DNA from: Pseudobutyrivibrio sp.
Lineage (GTDB): Bacteria; Bacillota; Clostridia; Lachnospirales; Lachnospiraceae
Length of the DNA: 32,199 nt
Direction of reading: 5' to 3'
NCBI GenBank assembly: GCA_024684955.1
Contig: JAIKWH010000059.1
Location: 1 to 32,199, forward strand
Part shown: piece after piece, positions 6,350 to 14,574 of the stretch
Numbering within the stretch: the stretch's first letter is position 1
How the letters are laid out: every line of letters starts with the position of its first letter
Notes under the pieces: generated by a model
Told to the model about the DNA's origin: nothing
The model's input: the letters and a program-made list of their open reading frames with translations, nothing else
Databases searched by the model: none
Made by a program: the position numbers and the translations under genes

Positions 6350-7018
6350 TTATACCGAGAATCTTCTTTGGATTTCTGCCACAACAGCTCTGCCTTTAAA
6401 TACAAAGGCTCCCACTAATAGTATTACAGAAACCATCAGGCAAACCATCCAAAGGAGGGGGCAATCCTTGCCTGTAAAATAGAAAACTATGTAAGGCATA
6501 ATTCCCACCCCCAGATTTGATAAAAGATATATCATGGTATTGCCGGATTTATCAATCATAGCCAAGGTAAAGTTTGCAACTAAGGCCGCCATAACGGCGA
6601 TTGGGCAAATCCAGTCGGCGGCCAATTTAAAGAAATTAAAGTAAAATCCTGTGACTAAAACCATTATGAGGACTATAAAAATATTTAGGGTCAATATTCT
6701 CGAAGAACCATATCCTCTCCTAAAAATTCTCAAGATTCCAAACTCTGACACCAAAAGCCACATGGTAACAATCAAACTCCAGTGAAAGTCAAACTGAGAA
6801 AAAGGCTTGAGATGAAACAAAAAATCCAGGCCCAGGGCAGAGATCATAAGGGTCAAAACAATAAACATCTGAATCTTATAAAAGAAGGATGTTAGTTTTA
6901 AATTGTTTTGCTTAGGGAAATAATGCTTTTCCCCCTCCCCTACCAGTTTGCTTTGGCACACAGGGCATTTTGCCATTTTGCCACCTACATCTATTTTGCA
7001 ATATGGGCATCTCTTCAT
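6350..7018 (-). CDS. Zinc-ribbon six-helix membrane protein (DUF6320-like)
   Basis: 222 residues. The N-terminus is a zinc ribbon with C-x2-C at MKRCPYC and C-x2-C at AKCPVC, facing the cytoplasm. After a linker come six hydrophobic helices, roughly residues 47-69, 77-98, 108-129, 134-155, 162-182 and 188-208, and a short basic tail. I recognise it as DUF6320-like; no biochemical function is known to me. Its ATG overlaps the acyltransferase stop (TAATG), so translation is coupled, and it is last in the LysR operon. A membrane partner of the acyltransferase is a reasonable guess, no more. No clear terminator follows. Confidence 0.78.
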   Translation of the reverse strand: MKRCPYCKIDVGGKMAKCPVCQSKLVGEGEKHYFPKQNNLKLTSFFYKIQMFIVLTLMISALGLDFLFHLKPFSQFDFHWSLIVTMWLLVSEFGILRIFRRGYGSSRILTLNIFIVLIMVLVTGFYFNFFKLAADWICPIAVMAALVANFTLAMIDKSGNTMIYLLSNLGVGIMPYIVFYFTGKDCPLLWMVCLMVSVILLVGAFVFKGRAVVAEIQRRFSV

Positions 7019-8265
7019 TATCTAACCACCTCCGTAGCATTCACTTGAACACTTACTCCTCTGTCAGAAAAATGTCTTACCAAACTTTTAATAACCTTGG
7101 TACTGGCGTATGGAGAAGTTATTCCAAGGGTCAAATCTCCATTGTAAGAACTCATAGCAGTGAATAGATTTGAAGAAGAACAAAAGGCCCCATAGTTTTC
7201 TATATATGGTTGCACATTCTCCGGTGGTTTTTGCATTCCCATATTGGAAAGAACCACAGAAACCTTTTTGTCTGTGACACGACTGCCGTACCAGACAACC
7301 CACTTTTTGATGAACCATGGAATAGCCCTAACAGGTGCCACATATTCCATAGTCTCAAAGTTGTCCATCTGCTTCTTTATATTCTCTTCGCTGAGGCAAA
7401 TCTTTAATTTCTCATCAAATTCTTTGGCCAAATCCTCTAGGCTAATATCCTCTGTAAAGGTATGGGCCACATTTACATTGTTAAAAAAATTCCTAGAGGT
7501 CTGACTAGGGAAATAGTTTCTAAGGTTAACCGGCATAGAAACATTTACTGGCAAGTCTCTTTTTCTACGTGGCATATCCTCGCTAATGGCCAGCATAAGG
7601 CAAGCCCCTACATAGGAGGTTAAAGAAACCCCTATCTCCTTTGCACTTGGCAAAATATCTTTTGTAGGAATGTGAATCTCAAAAAACTGCAATTGGTAGT
7701 ATGGCAGTTTTAGCCCCCCGGGATGATAAGCCTTCTTTAGGGAGGATCCCTTTAGGGACATGTTGCCAAAGAATTGTTTGTAGCTATCCTGGTTTAACTC
7801 ATCCTCAGATGCCCCTGAATGACTGGTCATATTATCAAATTTGCCTGGGTATTTTAACTTTAGATAGTCCAGGACTATTACATTAAGAAATTCCAGAGCA
7901 CCTGTGCCGTCTGCCAGGGCATGGAACACATCAAGATTTATCCTGTTTCCAAAATATGTAACCTTGTAATGAAGCATAGCCCTACCTGGGACATAGAGCA
8001 TAGGGCAAACCCTACCATGCTCCTCCTCCACTACTGGCTGCAGGTCGGTATCCTCCATGTAATGCCAAAAAACCCCTCGTCTAATCCTAACCTGAAACTG
8101 TGGCCTCTCCTGAATAGCAGAAAGAAGGGCCTCCTGTAAAATATCAGGCTCAATGTCTTCTGTGAGAGTGCATGAAAGCCTCAAAGTTCTAGTATCTCTT
8201 TTATTGGCAGTAGCCAAAAAAACCTTGGCTACATTATCTACTCTGTACCAATTTTCACTACTCAA
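7018..8265 (-). CDS. HxxxDG acyltransferase (alcohol acetyltransferase/condensation-like)
   Basis: 415 residues with the acyltransferase motif HALADGTGALEFL (H-x3-D-G) after FGNRINLDVF, and a C-terminal half ending in VVLSNMGMQ..., as in AATase, PapA and condensation domains. These CoA-dependent enzymes move acyl groups to hydroxyls or amines. No signal peptide or membrane helix is seen, so it is cytoplasmic. The start is TTG at 8265: AGGAG lies eight bases upstream and overlaps the stop of the previous gene. It sits between an alpha/beta hydrolase and a membrane protein, which suggests making and breaking of an ester, perhaps a lipid or envelope molecule. The substrate cannot be told. Confidence 0.78.
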   Translation of the reverse strand: MSSENWYRVDNVAKVFLATANKRDTRTLRLSCTLTEDIEPDILQEALLSAIQERPQFQVRIRRGVFWHYMEDTDLQPVVEEEHGRVCPMLYVPGRAMLHYKVTYFGNRINLDVFHALADGTGALEFLNVIVLDYLKLKYPGKFDNMTSHSGASEDELNQDSYKQFFGNMSLKGSSLKKAYHPGGLKLPYYQLQFFEIHIPTKDILPSAKEIGVSLTSYVGACLMLAISEDMPRRKRDLPVNVSMPVNLRNYFPSQTSRNFFNNVNVAHTFTEDISLEDLAKEFDEKLKICLSEENIKKQMDNFETMEYVAPVRAIPWFIKKWVVWYGSRVTDKKVSVVLSNMGMQKPPENVQPYIENYGAFCSSSNLFTAMSSYNGDLTLGITSPYASTKVIKSLVRHFSDRGVSVQVNATEVVR

Positions 8266-8276
8266 ATCAATATCTC

Positions 8277-9197
8277 CTAGTATTTATATATTTCCTCTGA
8301 CACAAAGTCAGAAACTCGCTTCATTGCCCTATTTGCCATAGGCAACGGAGCATGTTGATACACGTGCCAACCATCTTTTTCCACATCCAAAAGAGCCTTA
8401 CCTCCAGCTTTTTGAATCTTTTTAACCAGGTTTGCACTGTCATCATATAATACTTCATTTTTTCCAACCTGAACCAGGGTAGGTGGGAAATTTTTGAAGG
8501 ACCCAAACAGGGGACTCAGTTTTGGATCAGAAAGTTCCATCCCCTCTTCCACATAGACGTCTCGGACAGCACAAATATATTCGTAGGTCAAAATAGGATC
8601 CTTTTCCTTGTATGTTTGGTAGGATTCAGACACTGCTGTCATGTCAGTCCATGGGCTAAAGAGAATTAAGGCCCTAGGCCCCTTTCTCTTTTTTGCCAAT
8701 ATCCTCTGAGTCATGCAAAGAACCAAATTGCCCCCTGCGCTATCCCCTGCCAAAAGGACCTGGCTGCCGCCGTATCCTTTCATCATAATATAATCCCAAA
8801 TTGTCATTCCATCATCAACAGGGGCTGGGAACCTATTCTCTGGGGCCAGTCTATAATCAAAGGTAATGACCTCAAATCCCGTTGCTGTTGCTAGTTTTGC
8901 CCCGATTATTCTGGCATAGTCAATGCCCCCAGTGGTGTATCCACCACCGTGGGCATAAAGAATTAGATATTTAGGATTTCTGGCCAAGTCAGGTATAATC
9001 CTTTCACATAGAATCTTTCCCACCTTGAATTGTTCCGTCTCCACTCCCCCTGTGGGAGCCGCCAACTTCCCAGCCAAAACCATGGCTGCTCTCTGTCTTT
9101 TCAAATCCTCCTCTGTAACTGAAACTCCAGAGATAGAATTAACCGCCTTTAGAGCCTTCATCAAAGGGTCGCTTAAATTTATTTTTAATAGTGCCAT
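8277..9197 (-). CDS. Alpha/beta hydrolase, HSL-like esterase
   Basis: 306 residues of the hormone-sensitive-lipase type (alpha/beta hydrolase-3). Visible: oxyanion motif HGGGYTTGG, nucleophile elbow GDSAGG, the D-P-K-L-S-P-L acid region near residue 230, and the catalytic histidine in DGWHVYQH. No signal peptide, so it is cytoplasmic. Enzymes of this class cleave small esters and acylated substrates. It starts 3 bases after the pseudokinase stop, with GGAG before the ATG, and is followed without a gap by the acyltransferase, so the two opposing activities are co-expressed. Confidence 0.87.
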   Translation of the reverse strand: MALLKINLSDPLMKALKAVNSISGVSVTEEDLKRQRAAMVLAGKLAAPTGGVETEQFKVGKILCERIIPDLARNPKYLILYAHGGGYTTGGIDYARIIGAKLATATGFEVITFDYRLAPENRFPAPVDDGMTIWDYIMMKGYGGSQVLLAGDSAGGNLVLCMTQRILAKKRKGPRALILFSPWTDMTAVSESYQTYKEKDPILTYEYICAVRDVYVEEGMELSDPKLSPLFGSFKNFPPTLVQVGKNEVLYDDSANLVKKIQKAGGKALLDVEKDGWHVYQHAPLPMANRAMKRVSDFVSEEIYKY

Positions 9198-9200
9198 CTC

Positions 9201-10127
9201 TTATTCTCCAGTGATTATTTCTTCTGGCAGAGAATCATCATCCTCTCCACTGCCTGAAATTGTTTTTCCAGTAATTGCTGCTATAAATATTGCTATCCAC
9301 TCATCCTCATCAGGTCTTTCCTTTGGCTCGTTTACTCCTTTTTTAAAGGTCTTTGTGAATAGTTCCTTTATGTCATCTCTAACATCCCTATATCTTGCCC
9401 CTACACTGTAACCGTATTTGATGGCAAGACTTTCAGTTTTTGTATCAAAGACATAATCCTCATAAGAATAAAAACGATTAGCCTTAGTTTCAAAAGGTCC
9501 GATTCCAAAAATCAACCTATGAACCATGGCTGCATATAGGAATCTATCGCTTTCATATGATGTGGTTTCAGCCTTTGCTATTTTCTTAAAACACTCAGGA
9601 GCATTATAACCCATTGTGGCATAGTCTGCCCACTCCTGATGGCTGCCTGGTCTGGCTGGAAGAGGAATTAGTTTTACATCCAATTCTTCAGAAATAGCCA
9701 CTGCAGGCACTGTTGCATTTACATAACCCAACTCTCTAAATTCTTTAAAGGCAATGGCCAGATTGATGGCAATCTTGTACCGCTGCTCCATTGTGTAAGG
9801 ACTGTCATACTTGAGAATGGAAAAATTGAAGTCGCAGGGTTCAATAATCATGCCAAAATAATCCCTGCCCTCAAAGGTAAAGACAAAGGAATCTAAAATG
9901 CCAAGGACGCTCTTTTGATTGGCGTAGGCATTGGTATTTTGCTCAACAAGCTTGGTCCTGACCTTGGCTCCACCTCTGGTAACAGCCACAGCCCAGTAAT
10001 CAATGCCGTGCTCAACCACGGTATACACCTGCATCAGTTCTGTGGCCCCCACAAAACTCCTGGTAATATACCTCTTACCGTACATTCCTGTTAAAATCTT
10101 TCCTGACTCTAAGTAGTTAATTTCCAT
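9201..10127 (-). CDS. Degenerate protein-kinase-like protein (putative pseudokinase)
   Basis: 308 residues with no signal peptide or membrane helix. The C-terminal part follows the C-lobe of Hanks-type Ser/Thr kinases: GYNAPE (APE at 176-178), SDRFLYAAMVHRLIFGIGPFE matching the helix-F 'D-x-W-S-L-G-x-x-L-Y-E-L-L-T-G-x-x-P-F' pattern, and LFTKTFKKGV...ERPDEDEW matching the R-P-S-A-x-E region. Catalytic residues are not recognisable. The expected HRD loop reads YVNATVPAVAIS, DFG reads LIPLPA, and the N-lobe 'AVK' reads AVAVTR. This is my own pattern match, not a database result. It overlaps lysR by 11 bases. It might scaffold or regulate the neighbouring enzymes. The acidic C-terminus (SGEDDDSLPEE) is probably disordered. 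Confidence 0.6.
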   Translation of the reverse strand: MEINYLESGKILTGMYGKRYITRSFVGATELMQVYTVVEHGIDYWAVAVTRGGAKVRTKLVEQNTNAYANQKSVLGILDSFVFTFEGRDYFGMIIEPCDFNFSILKYDSPYTMEQRYKIAINLAIAFKEFRELGYVNATVPAVAISEELDVKLIPLPARPGSHQEWADYATMGYNAPECFKKIAKAETTSYESDRFLYAAMVHRLIFGIGPFETKANRFYSYEDYVFDTKTESLAIKYGYSVGARYRDVRDDIKELFTKTFKKGVNEPKERPDEDEWIAIFIAAITGKTISGSGEDDDSLPEEIITGE

Positions 10128-11028
10128 AGACGTTTTCCTTATATTTTTTCAGTTCCTCTATATAAACTTCACCGATGGAAGAAAGGTGCATACCTTTTCT
10201 CTTGATATAACCTATAGTCATTTTTTCTGTTTCTACCAGAGGCACCGCCAGGTAATCCTCGCCGTTTAACTCCTCGCATACAATGCCAGAGCAAAGTGTG
10301 TAGGCATTCAATCCTACCATGAGATTAAGCAAGGTGGCCCTGTCATTTGCCTTTATGAGTCGTTTGTATTCATATGTAGATTTCATCTCCTCCGCCAGAT
10401 AAAAGGATGAGTCCTTGCCCTGGTCAAAGGCCAGACATGGATATTCGTCCAAATCTTTCATGGCAATAGATGGAGAATTTGCAAGGGGGTGTCCCTTCCA
10501 CAAATATACATATGTATCGCAATCAAATAGGCCTATAAACTCAAGTCCTGCCGAGGCAAATATTTTCTGTAAAACCTGCTGGTTAAAGTCGCTCAGGTAT
10601 AGGACTCCAACCTCGGATTTAAAGTTTTTTACATTGTCTATAACCTGCTGAGTGGTGGTTTCGTGGATAGCAAACTCATAGTTGTCTATGCCACATTCTT
10701 TCATGGTTTCCACAAAAGCCTTTACAGCAAAGGTGTAATGCTGGGTGGACACCGAGAATTTTTTCTTGGCTTCCTTGTCTACATATCTATTCTCCAGGAG
10801 CTTTACCTGGTCCGTCACCTGCCTGGCGTATCCTAGGAATTCCTCTCCCTCTGGGGTGAGAACTATACCTCGGTTTGTGCGGAGGAAAATGGTAAGCCCC
10901 ACTTCTTTTTCTAATTCTTTGATGGTCTCTGAAAGGCTGGGCTGGGAAATAAATAATTTCTTTGCCGCCTCGTTCATAGATCCTGATTCTGATATTGCTA
11001 TTACGTATTTGAGTTGTTGTAAAGTCAT
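10117..11028 (-). CDS. LysR-family transcriptional regulator
   Basis: 303 residues. The N-terminal winged helix (MTLQQLKYVIAISESGSMNEAAKKLFISQPSLSETIKELE) is a textbook LysR DNA-binding domain; a linker helix and two-lobed effector domain follow (about 90-295). The effector is unknown. It is first in the five-gene operon and overlaps the pseudokinase gene by 11 bases (TAT-GGA-AAT-TAA over ATG-GAA-ATT-AAC). That is unlike the divergent arrangement usual for LysR, so autoregulation of the whole operon is likely. The ATG at 11028 follows GGGAG. Confidence 0.92.
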   Translation of the reverse strand: MTLQQLKYVIAISESGSMNEAAKKLFISQPSLSETIKELEKEVGLTIFLRTNRGIVLTPEGEEFLGYARQVTDQVKLLENRYVDKEAKKKFSVSTQHYTFAVKAFVETMKECGIDNYEFAIHETTTQQVIDNVKNFKSEVGVLYLSDFNQQVLQKIFASAGLEFIGLFDCDTYVYLWKGHPLANSPSIAMKDLDEYPCLAFDQGKDSSFYLAEEMKSTYEYKRLIKANDRATLLNLMVGLNAYTLCSGIVCEELNGEDYLAVPLVETEKMTIGYIKRKGMHLSSIGEVYIEELKKYKENVYGN

Positions 11029-11093
11029 ACAGTCTTCTCCCGTCCTTTAATACACATTATAAGTGATTATATAGATAGAATTGTGAACTTTCT

Positions 11094-11108
11094 ATAGTCT
11101 ATTCCTAT
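11094..11108. promoter_or_regulatory. Candidate LysR box
   Basis: ATAG-N7-CTAT, an interrupted dyad with T-N11-A geometry, 66 bases upstream of lysR. The rest of the 219-base gap to yjfB is AT-rich; I see no promoter there that I would assign with confidence. Confidence 0.4.
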
Positions 11109-11247
11109 ATCAAGCCCTTTTATATTATTATATCCCACAATTCACAGTTTTTTCACAATTAAAACACAGTTTTACACCACTTCTCCCATTTGCTCTGTTA
11201 GAATGATTTAAATATAAACTAAAATCTTATTTTGTAGGGGAGTGCAA

Positions 11248-11445
11248 ATGGATATCACAGAGTTGTCAATGAATCTCAGTCAAGGAAAGGTTATGAATGA
11301 CGTGGCTACTGCTATGCTTTCAAAGACCATGGACATGGTAGAGGGACAAGCCCAGATGTTTGCAGAAGGCATCGATATGGCTAGTCCATCTTTGGAGAGC
11401 CTTGTTTATCCAACTTCTGGGACACAGATTGATTTGCGCGTTTGA
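11248..11445 (+). CDS. YjfB-family putative motility protein
   Basis: 65 residues. It matches the small YjfB pattern: MDITELSMNLSQ at the start, a helical middle with V-x-x-A-M-L-S-K-T-M-D, and P-x-L-G/E-x-x-x-D-x-x-V-like end (SGTQIDLRV). These proteins occur in flagellated Firmicutes and often belong to the motility regulon; their molecular role is unknown. No flagellar gene is near. The ATG at 11248 was chosen over GTG at 11242 because GGGGAG spaces correctly to it. It is the only plus-strand gene between the LysR and copper operons. Confidence 0.8.
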   Translation: MDITELSMNLSQGKVMNDVATAMLSKTMDMVEGQAQMFAEGIDMASPSLESLVYPTSGTQIDLRV

Positions 11446-11471
11446 GTTATGGGTTTTGGTTTTTAATTTTA

Positions 11472-11501
11472 AAGGGCCTTCGGATTATTCCGAAAGCCCT
11501 T
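11472..11501. terminator. Terminator between yjfB and copA
   Basis: AAGGGCCTTCGGA-TTAT-TCCGAAAGCCCTT, a 13-bp stem with one mismatch between two convergent genes. It is AT-rich on both sides and can serve both strands. Confidence 0.85.
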
Positions 11502-11512
11502 ATTTCATGGTT

Positions 11513-11716
11513 TTATTTAATTCCTACAAATTCGTAGCCGGCATTCTCAACTGCTGACTTCATATCAGCCTCTGGCACATCACCTGTTGTTGTAAGTGTT
11601 ACCACCCCTGTCTCATGGTTTGCAAGAGCCTCTGATACATTAGGGAGTTCCTCCAGCGCCTTCTTTACATGGGCTTCGCACATCTGACACATCATTCCTT
11701 TTACATTGATTTCCAT
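11513..11716 (-). CDS. copZ: CopZ-like copper chaperone from an internal start within copA
   Basis: The last 67 codons of copA form a complete HMA domain (KGMMCQMCEAHVKKAL..., ends AGYEFVGIK) beginning with ATG. A perfect AGGAGG lies at 11728-11733, 11 bases before that ATG and inside the coding sequence of the linker. A free CopZ protein could therefore be made from the same mRNA. Sequence shows the signals; production of the short form is inferred. Confidence 0.5.
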   Translation of the reverse strand: MEINVKGMMCQMCEAHVKKALEELPNVSEALANHETGVVTLTTTGDVPEADMKSAVENAGYEFVGIK

Positions 11717-14080
11717 ATTATTTTTTTCCTCCTGATTATTATTACTATTATTATCTTCCTGGGCCTCAGTCTTTATCAAAGGCTGATTTCCAAGAGAATT
11801 TTTTATTTTCTTGTCTCTCAGGCTGCTGTTTATCCTAAATAGATTAAGTCTGAGAGCGTTGGTCACTACGCAGAATGAACTAAGGCTCATGGCTGCCGCT
11901 CCAAACATTGGGTTCAATTCCCATCCAAAAGCATGGATATAGGCCCCTGCTGCAAGGGGGATTCCTATAATGTTGTAGAAAAAGGCCCAGAATAAATTCT
12001 CGTGAATATTTTTTAGGGTCTGTCGGCTCAGTCTAATGGCTGATGCTACATCGCTTAGTTTACTCTTTACCACCACCACATCTGCTGCATCTATAGCCAC
12101 ATCGGTACCTGCCCCAATGGCAATACCAATGTCTGCTCTGGTAAGCGCTGGGGCGTCATTTATTCCATCTCCAACCATGGCCACCTTGCCATATTCCTGG
12201 AGCTGCCTAATGACAGCCTCCTTGCCATCTGGTTTGACACCTGCTACAACCTCATCCACTCCGGCCTCTTTTGCTATGGCCTTTGCAGTCATTTCATTGT
12301 CCCCTGTAAGCATGACCACGTGGATTCCCATGTTCTTTAAATCTTTTATGGCATCATAGGAATCCTCTTTAATAATATCTGCCACGGAAATGATTCCAAG
12401 GAATACCTTTCCCATTCCAAAGAATAGAGGGGTTTCACCCTTCATAGCCAGCTCCTGGGCAAACCTTTTTGCCTCCCCATCTATTTCTATCTGCTTGGAG
12501 ATAAACTCTAGGTTACCTCCATATATAGGGGTGGAATCCAAAACTGCAGAAAGACCATTTCCAGCAATTGCCCTAAAATCTGAAACCTCTGCAGGCTCAA
12601 GGCCAAACTCATATGCCTTTTCTACAATAGCCTTTGCAAGGGGATGCTCTGACTTGCTCTCCAGGGCAAAGGCAACCCTTATAAGATCTATATCGTCTAC
12701 ATCCTTTGCCTGGTATGTGCCAATGACCTTGGGCTGTCCCTTTGTGATTGTGCCAGTTTTGTCCAAAGCAACAATCTGAGCCTTGCCTGTCTCCTCCAAA
12801 GAAACTGCTGTCTTAAACATAATTCCCTGCCTTGCACCCATACCGTTGCCCACCATGATAGCAACAGGAGTGGCAAGACCAAGAGCACATGGGCATGAAA
12901 TAACCAGGACTGAAATTGCTCTGGCAAGAGCGTATCCAACAGTCTGCCCTACCAAAAGCCAAATGATAAATACCACTATGGCAATTCCTATAACTGCAGG
13001 AACAAAAACTCCTGATACCTTGTCAGCGATTTTTGCAATAGGAGCCTTTGTGGCTGCTGCGTCACTGACCATCTGGATAATCTGGGCCAGGGTTGTATCC
13101 TTGCCAACTCTTGTGGCCTGGCACACCATGTATCCACTCTCATTGGATGTGGCTGCAGAAACTGTGTCCCCCTCTTTCTTGTCAACAGGGATGGACTCCC
13201 CTGTCAGGGCTGACTCATTAACTGCACTAGATCCCTCCACAACAAATCCATCCACAGGAATATTGTCACCTGGTCTAACTACAAATTTATCTCCGATTTT
13301 AACCTGCTCAATTGGCACCTCAGTCTCTTTGCCATCGATTAAGACTACCGCTGTTTTTGCTGCCAGTTTCATCAGGCCTTTAAGAGCGTCCGTGGTCCTA
13401 CCCTTTGATATTGCCTCCAGCAATTTTCCCACTGTGATAAGGGTGAGAATCATGGCTGCAGATTCAAAGTAAAACTGACCCGATAATTCTTTTGCCAAGG
13501 CCATATCATTATTTTTGTAAGCCAGGCTCATGGCAAAAAGCACATACATGGACCAGCCGTAGGATGCTGCAGAACCTAAGGCTACTAGTGTGTCCATATT
13601 AGGTGCCCTGTGAATCAATCCCCTAAATCCGCTTATGAAAAACTTTTGATTGATTACCATGATAAGACCTGCCATAAACATCTCATAGATGCCAATGGCA
13701 AGGGGATTCTCCAGTAAAAATCCCGGCACTGGCCATCCCAGCATGTGGTGGCCCATAGACACATACATGAGGGGAATCAAAAGTATAAGGGAGGCTATCA
13801 GCCGCTTTTTAATCTTTGGAGTCTCAGTATCTTTTAGTTGGTCATCATAGTTTGGGACAGATGAGGTTTTTTCACTGCCATCATCCTTTAGGCTGGCCCC
13901 GTATCCTGCGTCTGTAATAGCCTTTATAACAGCACCTGGGTCAGCATTCCCTTCTATTCCCATAGAGTTTGTCAAAAGGCTGACCGCACAGGAATCCACA
14001 CCGGGCACCTGGGAAACTGCCTTTTCTACTCTGGCCTGACAGGCTGCGCAAGACATGCCTGTAACATTGTATTGTTCCAT
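11513..14080 (-). CDS. copA: P1B-type Cu+-exporting ATPase with terminal HMA domains (CopA-CopZ fusion)
   Basis: 855 residues. Order: N-terminal HMA domain (C11-A-A-C14), eight-helix P1B pump with TGES, copper-site CPC at 396-398, D440 in DKTGT, the HP motif (SEHPLAKA), GDGINDAP, and the class-defining YN...MxxSS region (FYNIIGIPLAAG; AAMSLSSFCVVTNALRL). An Asn/Glu-rich linker (about 773-788) and a second HMA domain (C798-Q-M-C801) follow. Cu+ ATPases usually carry HMA domains only at the N-terminus, and CopZ is a separate protein. The linker codons contain a ribosome site, which suggests that copA and copZ merged by loss of the copA stop codon. It lies 13 bases downstream of csoR and is co-transcribed with it. 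Confidence 0.94.
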   Translation of the reverse strand: MEQYNVTGMSCAACQARVEKAVSQVPGVDSCAVSLLTNSMGIEGNADPGAVIKAITDAGYGASLKDDGSEKTSSVPNYDDQLKDTETPKIKKRLIASLILLIPLMYVSMGHHMLGWPVPGFLLENPLAIGIYEMFMAGLIMVINQKFFISGFRGLIHRAPNMDTLVALGSAASYGWSMYVLFAMSLAYKNNDMALAKELSGQFYFESAAMILTLITVGKLLEAISKGRTTDALKGLMKLAAKTAVVLIDGKETEVPIEQVKIGDKFVVRPGDNIPVDGFVVEGSSAVNESALTGESIPVDKKEGDTVSAATSNESGYMVCQATRVGKDTTLAQIIQMVSDAAATKAPIAKIADKVSGVFVPAVIGIAIVVFIIWLLVGQTVGYALARAISVLVISCPCALGLATPVAIMVGNGMGARQGIMFKTAVSLEETGKAQIVALDKTGTITKGQPKVIGTYQAKDVDDIDLIRVAFALESKSEHPLAKAIVEKAYEFGLEPAEVSDFRAIAGNGLSAVLDSTPIYGGNLEFISKQIEIDGEAKRFAQELAMKGETPLFFGMGKVFLGIISVADIIKEDSYDAIKDLKNMGIHVVMLTGDNEMTAKAIAKEAGVDEVVAGVKPDGKEAVIRQLQEYGKVAMVGDGINDAPALTRADIGIAIGAGTDVAIDAADVVVVKSKLSDVASAIRLSRQTLKNIHENLFWAFFYNIIGIPLAAGAYIHAFGWELNPMFGAAAMSLSSFCVVTNALRLNLFRINSSLRDKKIKNSLGNQPLIKTEAQEDNNSNNNQEEKNNMEINVKGMMCQMCEAHVKKALEELPNVSEALANHETGVVTLTTTGDVPEADMKSAVENAGYEFVGIK

Positions 14081-14093
14081 TTGCTCACCTCAC

Positions 14094-14468
14094 TTACTTA
14101 AGCATCTTTTGTAGCAAGTCCACCAACTCTGTAACCTTTTCATCTGAACCCTGACGTATATCATCCTTTACGCAGGTCTGGACATGGTTTGCAAGGAGAA
14201 CTTTTGAAAAAGAATTGAGGGATGACCTGGCCGCTTGGACCTGGGTCAAAACATCAACGCAGTATGCATCGTTTTCAATCATGCCTCTGATTCCTCTGAT
14301 TTGGCCCTCGATACGAGAAAGTCGATTAATCAAATCCTTGTATTCCTTTTGAGCCCTCTCCTTTGACTTGCCAGACATACAGCAATTCCTGACAGAGAGT
14401 TCTTCTCTTTCAATTGTTTCTTCTATTTCCGCTTTGCTACAGCAATTCATTTTTTCTTCTGTTGACAT
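14094..14468 (-). CDS. csoR: CsoR-family copper-sensing repressor
   Basis: 124-residue all-helical repressor. The core has RLSRIEGQIRGIRGMIENDAYC, and then the Cu+ ligands Cys (in DAYCVDVL) and His-x3-Cys (in NHVQTCV), the C-H-C triad that marks CsoR rather than RcnR or CstR. An unusual N-terminal tail has further cysteine pairs (MNCCSKAE and VRNCCMSG). The ATG at 14468 follows GGAGG; the longer open frame extends into the operator. Cu+ binding is expected to release it from the two operators immediately upstream and so induce csoR-copA. Confidence 0.92.
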   Translation of the reverse strand: MSTEEKMNCCSKAEIEETIEREELSVRNCCMSGKSKERAQKEYKDLINRLSRIEGQIRGIRGMIENDAYCVDVLTQVQAARSSLNSFSKVLLANHVQTCVKDDIRQGSDEKVTELVDLLQKMLK

Positions 14469-14485
14469 AATGCCTCCATACAAAA

Positions 14486-14502
14486 ATACCCCCATAGGGT
14501 AT
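14486..14502. promoter_or_regulatory. CsoR operator 2
   Basis: ATACCCCCATAGGGTAT, a GC-tract pseudo-palindrome of the TACCC...GGGTA type bound by CsoR. It lies downstream of the -10 box, mirror image of operator 1. Confidence 0.82.
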
Positions 14503-14518
14503 ATCTCATTACAAGGAT

Positions 14519-14547
14519 AAGATATACCCATAGGGGGTATTTGTCAA
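14519..14547 (-). promoter_or_regulatory. Promoter of csoR-copA
   Basis: TTGACA (14542-14547) and TATCTT (14519-14524) on the minus strand, 17-base spacer. The spacer is entirely occupied by CsoR operator 1. Confidence 0.88.
14524..14540. promoter_or_regulatory. CsoR operator 1
   Basis: ATACCCATAGGGGGTAT between the -35 and -10 boxes. With operator 2 it forms an inverted repeat with about 22-base arms (20 matching), so CsoR can cover both sides of the -10 element. Confidence 0.85.
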
Positions 14548-14574
14548 CTTTAGTTTCTTATATTTTTTTCTTTT

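Noticed and set aside
11109..11247. Sigma-28-type promoter for the yjfB gene
   Set aside because: The gene product suggests motility control, but I found no TAAA-N15-GCCGATAA-like match upstream.
12783..13472. 229-residue open frame on the plus strand
   Set aside because: Lies wholly opposite copA, is rich in Ser/Thr/Pro/Ala from reversed codons, and has no ribosome site. It is a shadow of copA.
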